From the NCBI GenBank assembly GCA_016214955.1, contig JACRMN010000007.1, positions 205,284 to 269,283 of the forward strand: a stretch of DNA of 64,000 nt. Direction: 5' to 3'. A program made the translations under genes and the position numbers. This stretch comes from Deltaproteobacteria bacterium (GTDB lineage Bacteria > Myxococcota > Myxococcia > Myxococcales > Anaeromyxobacteraceae). This document shows positions 54,032 through 62,504 of this stretch, in pieces (the first letter of the stretch is position 1; each line of letters starts with the position of its first letter). The notes beneath the pieces are model-generated. The model ran no database searches and was not told where the DNA came from. It saw only the letters and a program-made list of their open reading frames with translations.

Positions 54032-54448
54032 CTACTGCCCGCTCATGAAGGTGATGAAGTCGCCCTTCTCCGTCGCCGTGCACCCCCGCCCCAGGACCTC
54101 GGTGCAGTTCCGCTTGAACCACTTCTCCACGTTGGCGGAGTCGGTGTAGCGCGCCGGGTTCTTCGAGACCGCCATCGGGTCGATGGCCTTGCCGAGGCGC
54201 GTCTGCCCGTTGCCGAGCGGCGTGCTCCCGTGGCAGGTCGAGCAGGAGATGGGGCCGTCCTTCCCCTGGTGCGTCGCGCGGTAGAGCGTGGCACCGCGCT
54301 CCGCCGAGAACCCGGCGAAGCGCGGGTCCTCCTTCTTCGCCTGCTCGCGCAGGTCCGCGAGGATCGCGTCCCGCCGCGGCTCGGCGAGCGCCACCGAGGC
54401 GACCAGTCCGGCGGAAGCGGCCACTGCGAGGAGGCTCCAGGTCTTCAT
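54032..54448 (-). CDS. SHP-like monoheme cytochrome (DUF1924)
   Basis: A 138-residue exported protein: signal peptide residues 1-22 (ending ALA), then a single CSTCH haem motif at about 69-73, and NPARYTDSANVEKWFKRNCTEVLGRGCTATE with the cysteine pair and spacing of the DUF1924/SHP (sphaeroides haem protein) family. SHP binds oxygen transiently through an Asn ligand. It ends 8 nt before the diheme cytochrome start and begins 3 nt after the cytochrome b fusion gene, so the three form one operon of known type. Confidence 0.85.
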   Translation of the reverse strand: MKTWSLLAVAASAGLVASVALAEPRRDAILADLREQAKKEDPRFAGFSAERGATLYRATHQGKDGPISCSTCHGSTPLGNGQTRLGKAIDPMAVSKNPARYTDSANVEKWFKRNCTEVLGRGCTATEKGDFITFMSGQ

Positions 54449-54451
54449 GTG

Positions 54452-55615
54452 TCATCCCTCCGGGATCGTGATGGCCTGATCGTCGAAACGCCCGCTGCTG
54501 GCGTCCCGGTGACAGCCGCTGCAGTTCACCCTGCTCTTGATGCGCTCGCGCTTGAAGACGGCCGGCGCGATCTCGGCGTGCTTCCTCACCCAGTAGGGCG
54601 TGGCGGTGATGCGGTGCGGGCTCGCGGGCGCCACCGTGCGGAAGCGGTTGGCGGCCTCGGTGTCGAAGGTCTCCGCTGCGCTGCCCACCAGCCACACCGC
54701 CAGCGCCTGCGTGGTCTCGGGGGGCAGGCTCGCGTCCTCGCCGAAGTGGTCCTGCAGCCCCAGCATGATGCCCGCCCAGGAGGCGGCAGGGAGCAGGGAG
54801 GGGGCATGGGCGTCGTGGCAGGTGCCGCACTCCTTGTCGTAGGTCGCGTTCCGCGGCACGGCGCGAAGGCCGTGCGGGGGGGGCTGGCGCGCGACCCAGC
54901 CGATGCCCAGGGCGGCACACCCCGCGAGCGCCGCCGTGAGCGCCGCAGCGGCCCAGGGGCGCGCGGGGCGCGGGGTCGGGTGCGGAGCCTCCGGCGGGAG
55001 CGTCTTCCACCCGGTGACGATGGCGCGCACCAGGTTGTCTCCCGTCAGCACGCTCTCCGTCACCACGCCTGCCACGTGGAGCATCGACATGAGGAGGAGC
55101 AGCTGCGTGAGCGCGTGGTGGACGCGCTTCGCCCCGGAGCCCAGGGAGTAGCCGACCACCAGGGCGAGCGGGCCCTGCTTCTCCTCGCCGCCCAGCGCCA
55201 GCAGGCCGGTCGTCACCAGGGCGATCAGGACTCCGGCCAGGGCGAACACCATGAGCGCGCCGGTCGGGTTGTGCCCGACGTAGTGGGGTGGGCGCAGCAT
55301 GAGGAGGCCGCGCATGTGCTCGAGCGTGCTGCGCGGGGGGTAGACGAAGCTCACCACCCGGCTGTACTCGGGGCCGAAGACGCCCCAGACGATCCGGAAG
55401 GTGATGAGGCCCACCATCCCGTAGCCGGCCCACACGTGGACGCCCATCCACCACTCGGGGGTGAACAGCCCGGTCAACGCCCCGGTCGCCACCAGGGCCA
55501 CCAGCGACCAGTGGAAGAGGCGCGTGGGGACGTCCCAGACCTTCACGGTCCTCGCCGCGCCCGCGGGCGAAGGCTCACCGCTGGCAAGTTGGATGGGCGG
55601 AGCGTCCTGCGGCAT
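54452..55615 (-). CDS. Cytochrome b561-like membrane protein fused to a diheme cytochrome c domain
   Basis: A 387-residue fusion. Residues about 20-205 are a four-helix cytochrome b (KVWDVPTRLFHWSLVALV, HVWAGYGMVGLITFRIVWG, HHALTQLLLLMSMLHVAGVV) with paired His ligands for two b haems. A fifth helix (about 215-240) leads to a periplasmic domain with CGTCH (about 272) and CSGCH (about 370), homologous to the separate diheme cytochrome encoded two genes downstream. It would move electrons from menaquinol to the SHP and diheme cytochromes. The fusion is unusual, since these parts are often separate genes. Confidence 0.88.
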   Translation of the reverse strand: MPQDAPPIQLASGEPSPAGAARTVKVWDVPTRLFHWSLVALVATGALTGLFTPEWWMGVHVWAGYGMVGLITFRIVWGVFGPEYSRVVSFVYPPRSTLEHMRGLLMLRPPHYVGHNPTGALMVFALAGVLIALVTTGLLALGGEEKQGPLALVVGYSLGSGAKRVHHALTQLLLLMSMLHVAGVVTESVLTGDNLVRAIVTGWKTLPPEAPHPTPRPARPWAAAALTAALAGCAALGIGWVARQPPPHGLRAVPRNATYDKECGTCHDAHAPSLLPAASWAGIMLGLQDHFGEDASLPPETTQALAVWLVGSAAETFDTEAANRFRTVAPASPHRITATPYWVRKHAEIAPAVFKRERIKSRVNCSGCHRDASSGRFDDQAITIPEG

Positions 55616-55741
55616 GCCAGCCCTCTTTGGTGAGGAGGACCGCGGAGTGGCACCAGGACCCTAGCGCGCCGCGCCGCGGAGCGGCCCGTGGCACATGGCC
55701 ACGTTCGCGGAGCGAGCGGGGCGGCCAGCCGGCGGGGGCGC

Positions 55742-56158
55742 CTACGGGGACTCCGTCACCTGCGCCGGGCCAGTGGCCGCGGCGAGGAGGCCGGTCCGCT
55801 CCAGCACCGATCGGAGGGAGGCCTCGGTGAAGGGCTTCGCGAGGTAGTCGGTGGCGCCCAGCTTGATGGCTGCGGCGAGCGTCCTGGTGTTGGCTCCCGA
55901 GAGCAGGATGACAGGCATCTTGCCACCGGTCGCTCGCAGGACCCTGAGCGTGCTGGCACCGTCGAAGCGAGGCATCTCGAGGTCGAGGAAGATCACCGTT
56001 GTCGGGATCGTCCGCCAGAGGCGGACTCCAGCGGCGCCGTCGTCGGCCTCGGCGACGCTGAACCCCAGGCTCTCGAGCATGGCGCCGAGCTGGCCACGAA
56101 CGGTGGCGCTGTCGTCGACGATCAAGGCATGTCGCTGCGAGGCTGATTCCAGGCCCAC
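55742..56158 (-). CDS. Single-domain response regulator (CheY-like)
   Basis: A receiver domain without an output domain: HALIVDDSATVRGQL, phospho-acceptor in VIFLDLEMPRFDG, LLSGANTRT and the conserved Lys in YLAKPFTEASL. The start is uncertain: the GTG at 56158 has GGGAG 5 nt upstream and gives 138 residues; a GTG at 56206 would add 16 residues without homology. It probably passes a phosphate signal to another protein. No kinase gene is adjacent; the nearest genes are a LysR regulator and the cytochrome operon. Confidence 0.8.
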   Translation of the reverse strand: MGLESASQRHALIVDDSATVRGQLGAMLESLGFSVAEADDGAAGVRLWRTIPTTVIFLDLEMPRFDGASTLRVLRATGGKMPVILLSGANTRTLAAAIKLGATDYLAKPFTEASLRSVLERTGLLAAATGPAQVTESP

Positions 56159-56360
56159 CGGCACTCCCTGTCCCCCTGCCGCCTGCTGATGCACCACGGG
56201 TGCCACCGCGGGACGCCCTGCCGCCCACGAAGGGAGGCGACCTTGCGGGCCCCGACGGCGTGGGGCGAGGTCGACCCGTGGGTCGCAACGGGCGAGCGGC
56301 TGCGCGCCAGGGGGACCGGGGCCGGCCCGTCGCCACGAGGACCGCCGGGCCCTGGAGATC

Positions 56361-57281
56361 CTAGCCCGGCGTGCCGGCCACGCTCGCCTCGCCCTCCAGG
56401 AGATCCTTCATGCGCCCGAGCTCGGCGGCCAGGAAGTCCGCGAAGGCCCGGATGCGAGCCGTGCGCCGGGAGTCCCGGTGGAGCACCAGCCACAGTTCCC
56501 GGCGGACGACCTCGGCGGCGCCGAGCAAGCAGACGAGGCGAGGGTCGCCTGCAGCCGCGTAGCAGGGGAGCACGGCCAGCCCCATCCCGTGCGCCACCGC
56601 CTCGAGCATGAGGTCGACGCGGTTCGCCCGGAGCGCCCATCGCGCGCCGCCGCCGCGCTCGTCGAGCCAGCGCGCCTCGGGGATGCCCGCCAGGCCCGCG
56701 TCGTAGCCGAGCAGGACGTGCTCCTCCAGCGCTCCGGCGCCCCGGAACGGATGCCGCTCCAGGTAGTGGCGGGCCCCGTAGAGACCGTGACCCAGCACGG
56801 CCAGGCGGCGAGAGGCGAGCAGTGCCTGCCGCGGGCGAGACAGGCGCAGGGCCATGTCCGCCTCGCGGCGCACCACGTTCGCCGGCCGGACGTCGGCGAC
56901 GACCTGGAAGTCGACGAGCGGATGCCGGTCCCGGAAGCGCGCCAGCACAGGCGAGAGGAGGTGACGGCCGACGGCGTCGCTGGTGGCGATGGTCACCGTC
57001 CCGGCGAGCCGGTGGTCGGCGTGCGCGGCCTCGCGCTCCATGGCCCCCACCTCGCCCTCGACCCGCTCCGCGGAGTCGAACAGCCGCTTGCCGACGCTGG
57101 TGAGTTGGTGGCCTCGCGCGGTCCGGTCGAACAGCCGTGCGCCCACGGCCTCCTCCAGGGCCCTCACCCGGCGGCTCACCGTGGAAGGATCCACGCGCAG
57201 GGCCTCGGCGGCGCGGTCGAGCGATCCACCGCGCGCCAGGGCGAGCAGGTGCTGCAGGGCATTCCAGTCGAGGCGCGGCAT
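56361..57281 (-). CDS. LysR family transcriptional regulator
   Basis: A 306-residue protein with an N-terminal winged helix (WNALQHLLALARGGSLDRAAEALRVDPSTVSRRVRALEEAVG) and a periplasmic-binding-like effector domain (LAGTVTIATSDAVGRHLLSPVLARF, VVADVRPANVVRREADMALRL). The length is standard. It is divergent from the enoyl-CoA hydratase gene 212 nt away, its likely target. The effector cannot be predicted. Confidence 0.9.
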   Translation of the reverse strand: MPRLDWNALQHLLALARGGSLDRAAEALRVDPSTVSRRVRALEEAVGARLFDRTARGHQLTSVGKRLFDSAERVEGEVGAMEREAAHADHRLAGTVTIATSDAVGRHLLSPVLARFRDRHPLVDFQVVADVRPANVVRREADMALRLSRPRQALLASRRLAVLGHGLYGARHYLERHPFRGAGALEEHVLLGYDAGLAGIPEARWLDERGGGARWALRANRVDLMLEAVAHGMGLAVLPCYAAAGDPRLVCLLGAAEVVRRELWLVLHRDSRRTARIRAFADFLAAELGRMKDLLEGEASVAGTPG

Positions 57282-57493
57282 GGACCCATGCTACGTGCCG
57301 GCCGTCCCGGCCCGCCAGAGGGTACGCCACCAGGCGCGTGCCCCCCGTGTCACTCGTCGGACGCGTGGCGCGCCGTGGCCGGAGCCCGGCGAGCCCTTGC
57401 GAGAATGCGGGCACAGGCCCGCACCGGAGCCGGGGCCTTCGCCGCGGCGATGGGCTATCAGGCCATGGGAGCGGGGAGGCAGGAGGAGCCGCC

Positions 57494-58234
57494 ATGGCGT
57501 TTCACACGATTCTGACCGAGGTCCAGGAGTCCGGCGTGGCCATCCTGCGGCTCAACCGCCCCGCCAGGCTGAATGCCCTCTCCGTCCAGATGCGGCGCGA
57601 GGTGTCTCGGTGTCTCGCCGACTGGCGCGACGACGCGGCCGTCGGCGCGGTGATCCTCACCGGCGAGGGCCGCTCGTTCAGCGCGGGGTTCGAGCTGGAG
57701 GAGTTCCGCGACCCGGAGCTGCGCGCCGAGGTGCTGGACTCGTCCACCCGCTACCACCGGGACGTCTGGTACTTCCCGAAGCCCACCATCGCCGCCGTGA
57801 ACGGCCTGGCCGTGGGGGGCGGATTCGACCTCGCCACCCTCTGCGATCTCCGCATCGCGTCCGAGGCAGCCTGGTTCTCCCACCCCGAGCTGGCACACGG
57901 CGCACCTCCCCTCTTCACCCCGCTGAGCTGGATCGTCGGTGGCGCGGTGGCACGCGACCTGTGCCTCACCCGGCGCCGCCTCACGGCCCTGGAGGCAGAG
58001 CGGCTCGGCCTCGTGACCGACGTGGTGGCGGCGGACGAGCTGCTCGGCGAGGCGCGACGCCTGGCGCGCCGCGTGCTGGAGGCACCCGCGGGCGCGGTGC
58101 GGTACTTCAAGGAGGTGGTCGCCACGGGGTGCGGGCGCAGCTTCGACGCCGCCTTCGCGGAGGAGCACGATCGGGCGTTCCGCGAGGTGATCCTCCGCCC
58201 GGAGATGGCGCTGACGGCGCGGCCGCCGGCCTGA
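57494..58234 (+). CDS. Enoyl-CoA hydratase/isomerase family protein
   Basis: A 246-residue crotonase-fold protein. The oxyanion elements are SFSAGFELEEF (first) and NGLAVGGGFDLATLCDLRIAS (second). The catalytic Glu of classical hydratases, expected after the second element, is replaced in part by the SHPELAHGAPP stretch, where E is followed by L; the exact residue cannot be settled. GGAGGAG precedes the ATG. Probably acts on an acyl-CoA in fatty or aromatic acid breakdown. Divergent from a LysR regulator. Confidence 0.87.
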   Translation: MAFHTILTEVQESGVAILRLNRPARLNALSVQMRREVSRCLADWRDDAAVGAVILTGEGRSFSAGFELEEFRDPELRAEVLDSSTRYHRDVWYFPKPTIAAVNGLAVGGGFDLATLCDLRIASEAAWFSHPELAHGAPPLFTPLSWIVGGAVARDLCLTRRRLTALEAERLGLVTDVVAADELLGEARRLARRVLEAPAGAVRYFKEVVATGCGRSFDAAFAEEHDRAFREVILRPEMALTARPPA

Positions 58235-58488
58235 AGGCTATCCGCCGCCGCGCAGCCCCTGTTGCTGGATGACCTGGTGCGATTCACGTGACGGATTCAG
58301 GGGCGCCGCGCTGACGGTGACCAGCCGCCGGTCCGGCCAGGAGCCACCGAGATGCGGTAGCCTTCGAACCGGTAGGCACCGCCCCGGCGATTCGCTCCAG
58401 GAGGCCCGTCTCCCGCGTCAGATCGGGGGCGAGACACCGTGACACTTCGATGAAGGAGCACATCCCGACTTGCAGGCGAGCCCAGGTT

Positions 58489-58504
58489 ATCGTAATAGGG
58501 CGAT
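58489..58504. promoter_or_regulatory. Candidate ArsR operator, site 1
   Basis: ATCGTAATAGGGCGAT has ATCG/CGAT arms and lies directly over the ribosome-binding region of arsR, within 2 nt of the ATG. It shares ATCGTA and overall spacing with the site at 63609. This is in keeping with autorepression by the ArsR protein encoded next. Confidence 0.5.
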
Positions 58505-58505
58505 T

Positions 58506-58850
58506 ATGGCACCTTCCCTCAAGGCGGCGCCGACCTGCGCCCCCGCCGACGAGAAGCATGACCTCCGTCCCGTCGAGGGCAGAGCGGCCGATGAGGAACT
58601 GGCGCTCCTCACCAAGGCCGTCGGCCACCCGGCCCGCGTCCAGATCCTCCGGCTCCTGGTGCGTCGCGACTCCTGTATCTGCGGCGACATCGTCGATGAG
58701 CTACCCCTCGCCCAGTCCACCGTCTCCCAGCACCTCAAGGTGCTGAAGGAGGCGGGGCTCATCCGCGGCGAGATCGACGGGCCCCGCATCGGCTACTGCA
58801 TCGAGCCGCGCACCCTGCGGCGGCTGAAGGCCCTCGTCGGCGGCCTCTAG
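58506..58850 (+). CDS. arsR: ArsR family metalloregulator
   Basis: A 114-residue winged-helix repressor. The HTH is [21 protein letters not shown]; just before it the metal site [11 protein letters not shown] has a C-x-C pair in the ELCVC-like position of As(III)-sensing ArsR proteins. It dissociates from DNA on binding arsenite. The start ATG at 58506 follows TAATAGGG. It is first in the arsR-acr3-arsC operon, whose acr3 starts 8 nt later. The N-terminal 30 residues are an extension of low complexity. Confidence 0.9.
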   Translation: MAPSLKAAPTCAPADEKHDLRPVEGRAADEELALLTKAVGHPARVQILRLLVRRDSCICGDIVDELPLAQSTVSQHLKVLKEAGLIRGEIDGPRIGYCIEPRTLRRLKALVGGL

Positions 58851-58858
58851 GAGATGAC

Positions 58859-59995
58859 ATGACCGAAGCCGTCCTCCCCGCCTCGGCATCGCCGCGCGGC
58901 GTCGCCCGCAGGCTCTCGTTCCTCGACCGCTACCTGACGCTCTGGATCTTCCTCGCCATGGGCCTGGGCGTGGCGCTCGGCTACCTCGTGCCAGGCGTCG
59001 TCCCGGCGCTGAACGCACTCTCGGTCGGCACCACGTCGCTGCCCATCGCGGTGGGCCTCATCCTGATGATGTACCCGCCGCTCGCCAAGGTCCGCTACGA
59101 GGAGATGCCCCGGGTATTCCGCGACGGCAAGGTGCTGGGGTTGTCGCTCCTCCAGAACTGGGTCGTCGGCCCGCTTCTGATGTTCGGGCTGGCGGTGATC
59201 TTCCTGCGGGACAAGCCCGAGTACATGGTGGGGCTCATCCTCATCGGCCTCGCGCGCTGCATCGCCATGGTCATCGTCTGGAACGACCTCGCCCAGGGCG
59301 ACACCGAGTACTGCGCCGGCCTCGTGGCCTTCAACTCCATCTTCCAGGTGCTCTTCTTCTCGGTCTACGCCTGGCTCTTCATCACCGTGCTGCCCGGCTG
59401 GCTCGGGCTGCCGGGCGCCGAGGTTCACATCACCATCGGTCAGATCGCCGAGAGCGTCTTCATCTACCTCGGTATACCGTTCCTGGCCGGCATCGCCAGC
59501 CGCTTCGGTCTCCGCGCCTGGAAGGGCGAGGCCTGGTACCGCAGCGAGTTCATCCCGCGCATCTCGCCCATCACTCTCGTGGCCTTGCTCTTCACCATCG
59601 TGGTGATGTTCTCCATCAAGGGCGAGGCCATCGTGCAGCTCCCCCTCGACGTTGTGCGCATCGCCATCCCGCTCCTCGTCTACTTCGTGCTCATGTTCTT
59701 CGTCTCGTTCTTCATGAGCAGGCGGGTGGGTGCCTCCTACGGCCAGACCGCCACGCTCTCCTTCACCGCGGCTTCCAACAACTTCGAGCTCGCCATCGCG
59801 GTCGCCGTCGCCACCTTCGGCATGGGCCACGGGGCTGCCTTCGCCGCGGTCATCGGGCCGCTCGTCGAGGTCCCGGTCCTCATCGGCCTCGTCAACGTGG
59901 CGCTGCGGCTGCGCGACCGCTTCTTCCCGGGGGAGACGGCCCGCCTGGAGGCACTGCGGAACTGCGCCGGCACCTTCCCGGCAGGCCAGGGGTGA
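58859..59995 (+). CDS. acr3: ACR3-type arsenite efflux transporter
   Basis: A 378-residue protein with ten predicted membrane helices of the BART superfamily. Family motifs: [21 protein letters not shown] at the N-terminus, the conserved Cys in [18 protein letters not shown], the second helix-break [13 protein letters not shown] and the C-terminal [23 protein letters not shown]. It exports arsenite using the proton motive force. Sits between arsR and arsC; its stop is 4 nt before the arsC start. Confidence 0.95.
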   Translation: MTEAVLPASASPRGVARRLSFLDRYLTLWIFLAMGLGVALGYLVPGVVPALNALSVGTTSLPIAVGLILMMYPPLAKVRYEEMPRVFRDGKVLGLSLLQNWVVGPLLMFGLAVIFLRDKPEYMVGLILIGLARCIAMVIVWNDLAQGDTEYCAGLVAFNSIFQVLFFSVYAWLFITVLPGWLGLPGAEVHITIGQIAESVFIYLGIPFLAGIASRFGLRAWKGEAWYRSEFIPRISPITLVALLFTIVVMFSIKGEAIVQLPLDVVRIAIPLLVYFVLMFFVSFFMSRRVGASYGQTATLSFTAASNNFELAIAVAVATFGMGHGAAFAAVIGPLVEVPVLIGLVNVALRLRDRFFPGETARLEALRNCAGTFPAGQG

Positions 59996-59999
59996 AGTC

Positions 60000-60452
60000 G
60001 TGAGCGAGAGATCCTGGGAGGCCGAGGCCGAGGAGCTGCGGAAGCTCGCGCCCCGTCACTTCCTCTTTCTCTGCGTCGCCAACTCGGCACGGAGCCAGAT
60101 GGCCGAGGGCATCGCCCGCTCTCTCGCCCCGGCCAGCGTGACGGTCTCTTCCGCCGGTTCGAAGCCCTCCCGGGTGAACCCGCTGGCCATCCGCGCGCTC
60201 GACGAGCTCGGCATCGACATCCGCGGCCACCACTCCAAGAGCGTGGACTCCGTTTCCCCCGACGACGTCGAGGCGGTCATCACCCTCTGCGCCGAGGAGG
60301 TCTGCCCGGTCTTCCTCGGAAAGGCCCGTCGCATCCACTGGGGCCTGCCCGATCCGGCCGGCGCTGGCGCAACCGAGGAGGAGCAGCTCCAGTCGTTCCG
60401 GAGCGTCCGCGACGAGCTGCGCCGTCGCCTCTCCGTCGTCTTCGGTCGCTGA
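60000..60452 (+). CDS. arsC: Arsenate reductase, low-molecular-weight phosphatase type
   Basis: A 150-residue protein with the LMW phosphatase P-loop C-V-A-N-S-A-R (CX5R, in [18 protein letters not shown]) and the [15 protein letters not shown] element typical of thioredoxin-linked arsenate reductases, with later cysteines in [11 protein letters not shown] for the disulfide cascade. GTG start at 60000, 4 nt after the acr3 stop. It reduces arsenate to arsenite for Acr3. The thioredoxin system at 1.6-2.9 kb in this window is a possible reductant. Confidence 0.93.
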   Translation: MSERSWEAEAEELRKLAPRHFLFLCVANSARSQMAEGIARSLAPASVTVSSAGSKPSRVNPLAIRALDELGIDIRGHHSKSVDSVSPDDVEAVITLCAEEVCPVFLGKARRIHWGLPDPAGAGATEEEQLQSFRSVRDELRRRLSVVFGR

Positions 60453-60467
60453 GTCACGAGGGCTCTC

Positions 60468-60602
60468 ATGCCAAAGGTCCAGGTCTTCGATCCGAGCCGC
60501 CGCGAGGCGTGGATGCCCTCGCGGCGCTGGCCCGGGCCTCCGGGGGCGGGTAGCGGCCCTCGGCGCTACTTCTTCTTCGCGTTCTCGAGCTCGAGGACGT
60601 AG
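60468..60602 (+). pseudogene. Possible ArsD-like gene remnant
   Basis: A 44-codon ORF, 16 nt after arsC, begins MPKVQVFDP, which resembles the opening of ArsD arsenic metallochaperones (xVFDPAMCC). After residue 9 no ArsD sequence or cysteine remains and the frame runs into the opposite-strand cytochrome fragment. It may be a truncated arsD; a chance nine-residue match is possible. Confidence 0.3.
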
Positions 60603-60680
60603 TCGGCGAGCCCCCAGCGCTCCTCCTCCGGCAGGTGTGCGAATGGCACCATGGTGGTGCCCACGACCCCCACGATGCTC
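60566..60680 (-). pseudogene. C-terminal fragment of a c-type cytochrome
   Basis: Read on the minus strand, this gives VGTTMVPFAHLPEEERWGLADYVLEL then a Lys-rich end and a TAG. The TxM-P-FxHLPEEERWxLADYVL pattern is the Met-ligand and C-terminal helix of class I cytochromes c. No CXXCH motif or start is found upstream, so the 5' part has been lost. Confidence 0.55.
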
Positions 60681-60783
60681 CTTTCCGAACCGAGGGAGGC
60701 GCCGCCGCTTCCGTCGGCGCCCCGCACCCCGTCGAACGCCGCGGGGTGCCGACGCTCTCCTGGCGCTCGTCGCCGCCCGGCCG

Positions 60784-61536
60784 CTATGGAGGCGTCTGCC
60801 GATAGGCGGCGCCTCTGGCCAGGAGCGGCTCCGAGAGCTCGCGATAGGCGTCGAGCAGGACCATGAAGGGTCCGGCCCGCTCGCGCTCCACCGGCTCCGA
60901 GGTGAAGGCGAACAGGGTCGCGAGCGCCGGGTGACGGGCGTACCCGGCGCCGCAGCCGATCACCGTTCGCACGCCGTTCTCGGCCACGAAGGTCCGCGCG
61001 GGCACCGCCCAGCGGCCCTGCTCGTCGAGCTCACGTGCCGCGTCGGCCACGTGCAGCACCCCCGCATAGCGGTCGGCACGGCCGGAGGCCGCGATCTCCC
61101 TTTCCCAGCGATCGACGAGGCCGAGATCGAAGCCCATGGCGCGCAGCTGCAGCTCCAGCATCGAGTGCGCAGCCACGTACGCCGCCGAGATCAGCGGGAC
61201 GCAGCGAAACCGGCGGGAGAGCGTCCGGTCGTTCCACTCCGGGCGCCGGCCCCGCGTGCCGAGGAGCGTGAGCACAGGCGTCGCCTCGCGGAGGGTGGCC
61301 AGGAGCCCCTTCTCCTCGCACTTGTCCCGCACCAGGTCGCGATCCGCCGCGGACAGTGCCGAGTACGGCAGGGTCGTGAACACGCGGAGGAGCACGAGCG
61401 AGCCGGCGAGGCGATCGTAGGTGGTGTCGACGATGGCCTGCGCCGCGTCGGCAGCGCAGGCCAAGGGGTCGAGCGAGCGCGCGTGGTCCGCCAGCTCGCG
61501 GAGCTCGTCAGCGGTGATCGCGAGCGGCGGTCCCAT
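60784..61536 (-). CDS. 250-residue protein of unknown function in the arsenic island
   Basis: Starts at an ATG (61536) behind GGGGAGGAGAGCC. The middle (about 95-180) is alpha/beta with SRRFRCVPLISAAYVAAHSM and RWEREIAASGRAD; a later domain has RTFVAENGVRTVIGCGAGYARHP, then FAFTSEPVERERAGPFMVLLD, resembling a small-molecule sensor such as a GAF-like or PAS-like fold. No catalytic motif is seen and no family is recognised. It follows the AhpD-like gene by 17 nt in the permease/sigma-factor operon, so it may sense or handle the same stress. Confidence 0.6.
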   Translation of the reverse strand: MGPPLAITADELRELADHARSLDPLACAADAAQAIVDTTYDRLAGSLVLLRVFTTLPYSALSAADRDLVRDKCEEKGLLATLREATPVLTLLGTRGRRPEWNDRTLSRRFRCVPLISAAYVAAHSMLELQLRAMGFDLGLVDRWEREIAASGRADRYAGVLHVADAARELDEQGRWAVPARTFVAENGVRTVIGCGAGYARHPALATLFAFTSEPVERERAGPFMVLLDAYRELSEPLLARGAAYRQTPP

Positions 61537-61553
61537 GCGGCTCTCCTCCCCGT

Positions 61554-61817
61554 CTAGCCGCAGCAGCCTGCGCCCGCTGCCGCCTGCTTCGCCTGACCGC
61601 CCGGAGCGAGCGTGCGCTCCGCAGCCTCCAGCACCAGCCGGGCCGGGGTCTCCTTCACCTTGGCGGCGACGGCCACGGCGGCGCGGAGCTGCTCCTCGGA
61701 CAGCCCCGCCTCGCTCGCCTTGCGCAGGTGGAACCTCACGCACGGCTCGCAATTCGCGCCGATCGCCGCGCCCACCGCCACCAACTCCTCCTGCTCCTTC
61801 GACAGTCCCGTGCTCAT
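61554..61817 (-). CDS. AhpD-like/carboxymuconolactone decarboxylase-family protein
   Basis: An 87-residue protein with the all-helical AhpD fold core: AVGAAIGANCEPCVRFHLRKASEAGL contains the CxxC (NCEPC) and downstream His of the family; a C-terminal GAGCCG tail adds a vicinal Cys pair. Single-domain CMD proteins with CxxC often act in thiol-disulfide exchange or peroxide reduction. Here it lies in an arsenic-linked operon, 72 nt after the sigma factor gene. The CC end could bind As(III), which is inference. Confidence 0.8.
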   Translation of the reverse strand: MSTGLSKEQEELVAVGAAIGANCEPCVRFHLRKASEAGLSEEQLRAAVAVAAKVKETPARLVLEAAERTLAPGGQAKQAAAGAGCCG

Positions 61818-61889
61818 CGCGTCGTCCTTTCACGTGGTTGGCCCCTCGGGGCCGGTTCGCAGGGATGGACGGATGGGGCCCGCGAGTTG

Positions 61890-62504
61890 TTACGGTTCCC
61901 GCTCGGTCTCGACCGGCTCGCAGGCGAGCTCGTTCCGCTCGTCCCGGTAGAGCGTGCAGTGGCAGGCGAGATCCTCCCTGAGCCGGGCGCGGGCGCGGTG
62001 CAGGCGGACCCGAACGCTGCCGGCGCTCGCGCCGACCGTCGAGGCGATCTCGCAGTCGTTCAGCCCTTCGCCCTCGCTGAGCAGGAGCACCTCGCGGTAG
62101 GCCTCGGGCAGCGCCTCGATCCGCTCCCGGATGCAGGAGCGCATCTCGTCCCGGATGAGCTGCTCCTCGTGGCCGTCGCCGCCTGAAGGGAGCGCGAGAA
62201 CCTCTTCGTCGATCGCGTGGTGCTCCGACCTGGCTCCTCCCTCCGCCAGCTCCGGCCGCGCGCGCCGCTGGCGGATCCTGTCGACCGCGGCGTTCCTGGC
62301 CAGGCGGAAGATCCAGGTTCGAAGGCTGCTCTCGCGGCGGAAGCTGGGCAGAGCCTTCGCCGCCCTGAGGAAGACCTCCTGGAGGACCTCCTCGGCTTCA
62401 GCGGCGCCCAGCCGTCTCGCCAGGAAGCCGAGGAGCTCGGCGCGGTGCGCCGCGTGAAGCTCGGTGAAGGTGGGCACGGCCGGCACCGGATCAGAGGGCG
62501 GCAT
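61890..62504 (-). CDS. ECF-type RNA polymerase sigma factor with Cys-containing tail
   Basis: A 204-residue sigma factor. Region 2 is in LLGFLARRLGAAEAEEVLQEVFLRAAKAL and WIFRLARNAAVDRIRQRR; region 4 in EALPEAYREVLLLSEGEGLNDCEIAS followed by a GASAGSVRVRLHRARARL helix. The C-terminus extends to ACHCTLYRDERNELACEP, with three cysteines that could bind a metal and gate activity. The ATG at 62504 overlaps the end of the ArsP-like permease by 14 nt. No anti-sigma gene is adjacent. Probably a metal- or stress-responsive regulator of this operon. Confidence 0.88.
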   Translation of the reverse strand: MPPSDPVPAVPTFTELHAAHRAELLGFLARRLGAAEAEEVLQEVFLRAAKALPSFRRESSLRTWIFRLARNAAVDRIRQRRARPELAEGGARSEHHAIDEEVLALPSGGDGHEEQLIRDEMRSCIRERIEALPEAYREVLLLSEGEGLNDCEIASTVGASAGSVRVRLHRARARLREDLACHCTLYRDERNELACEPVETEREP

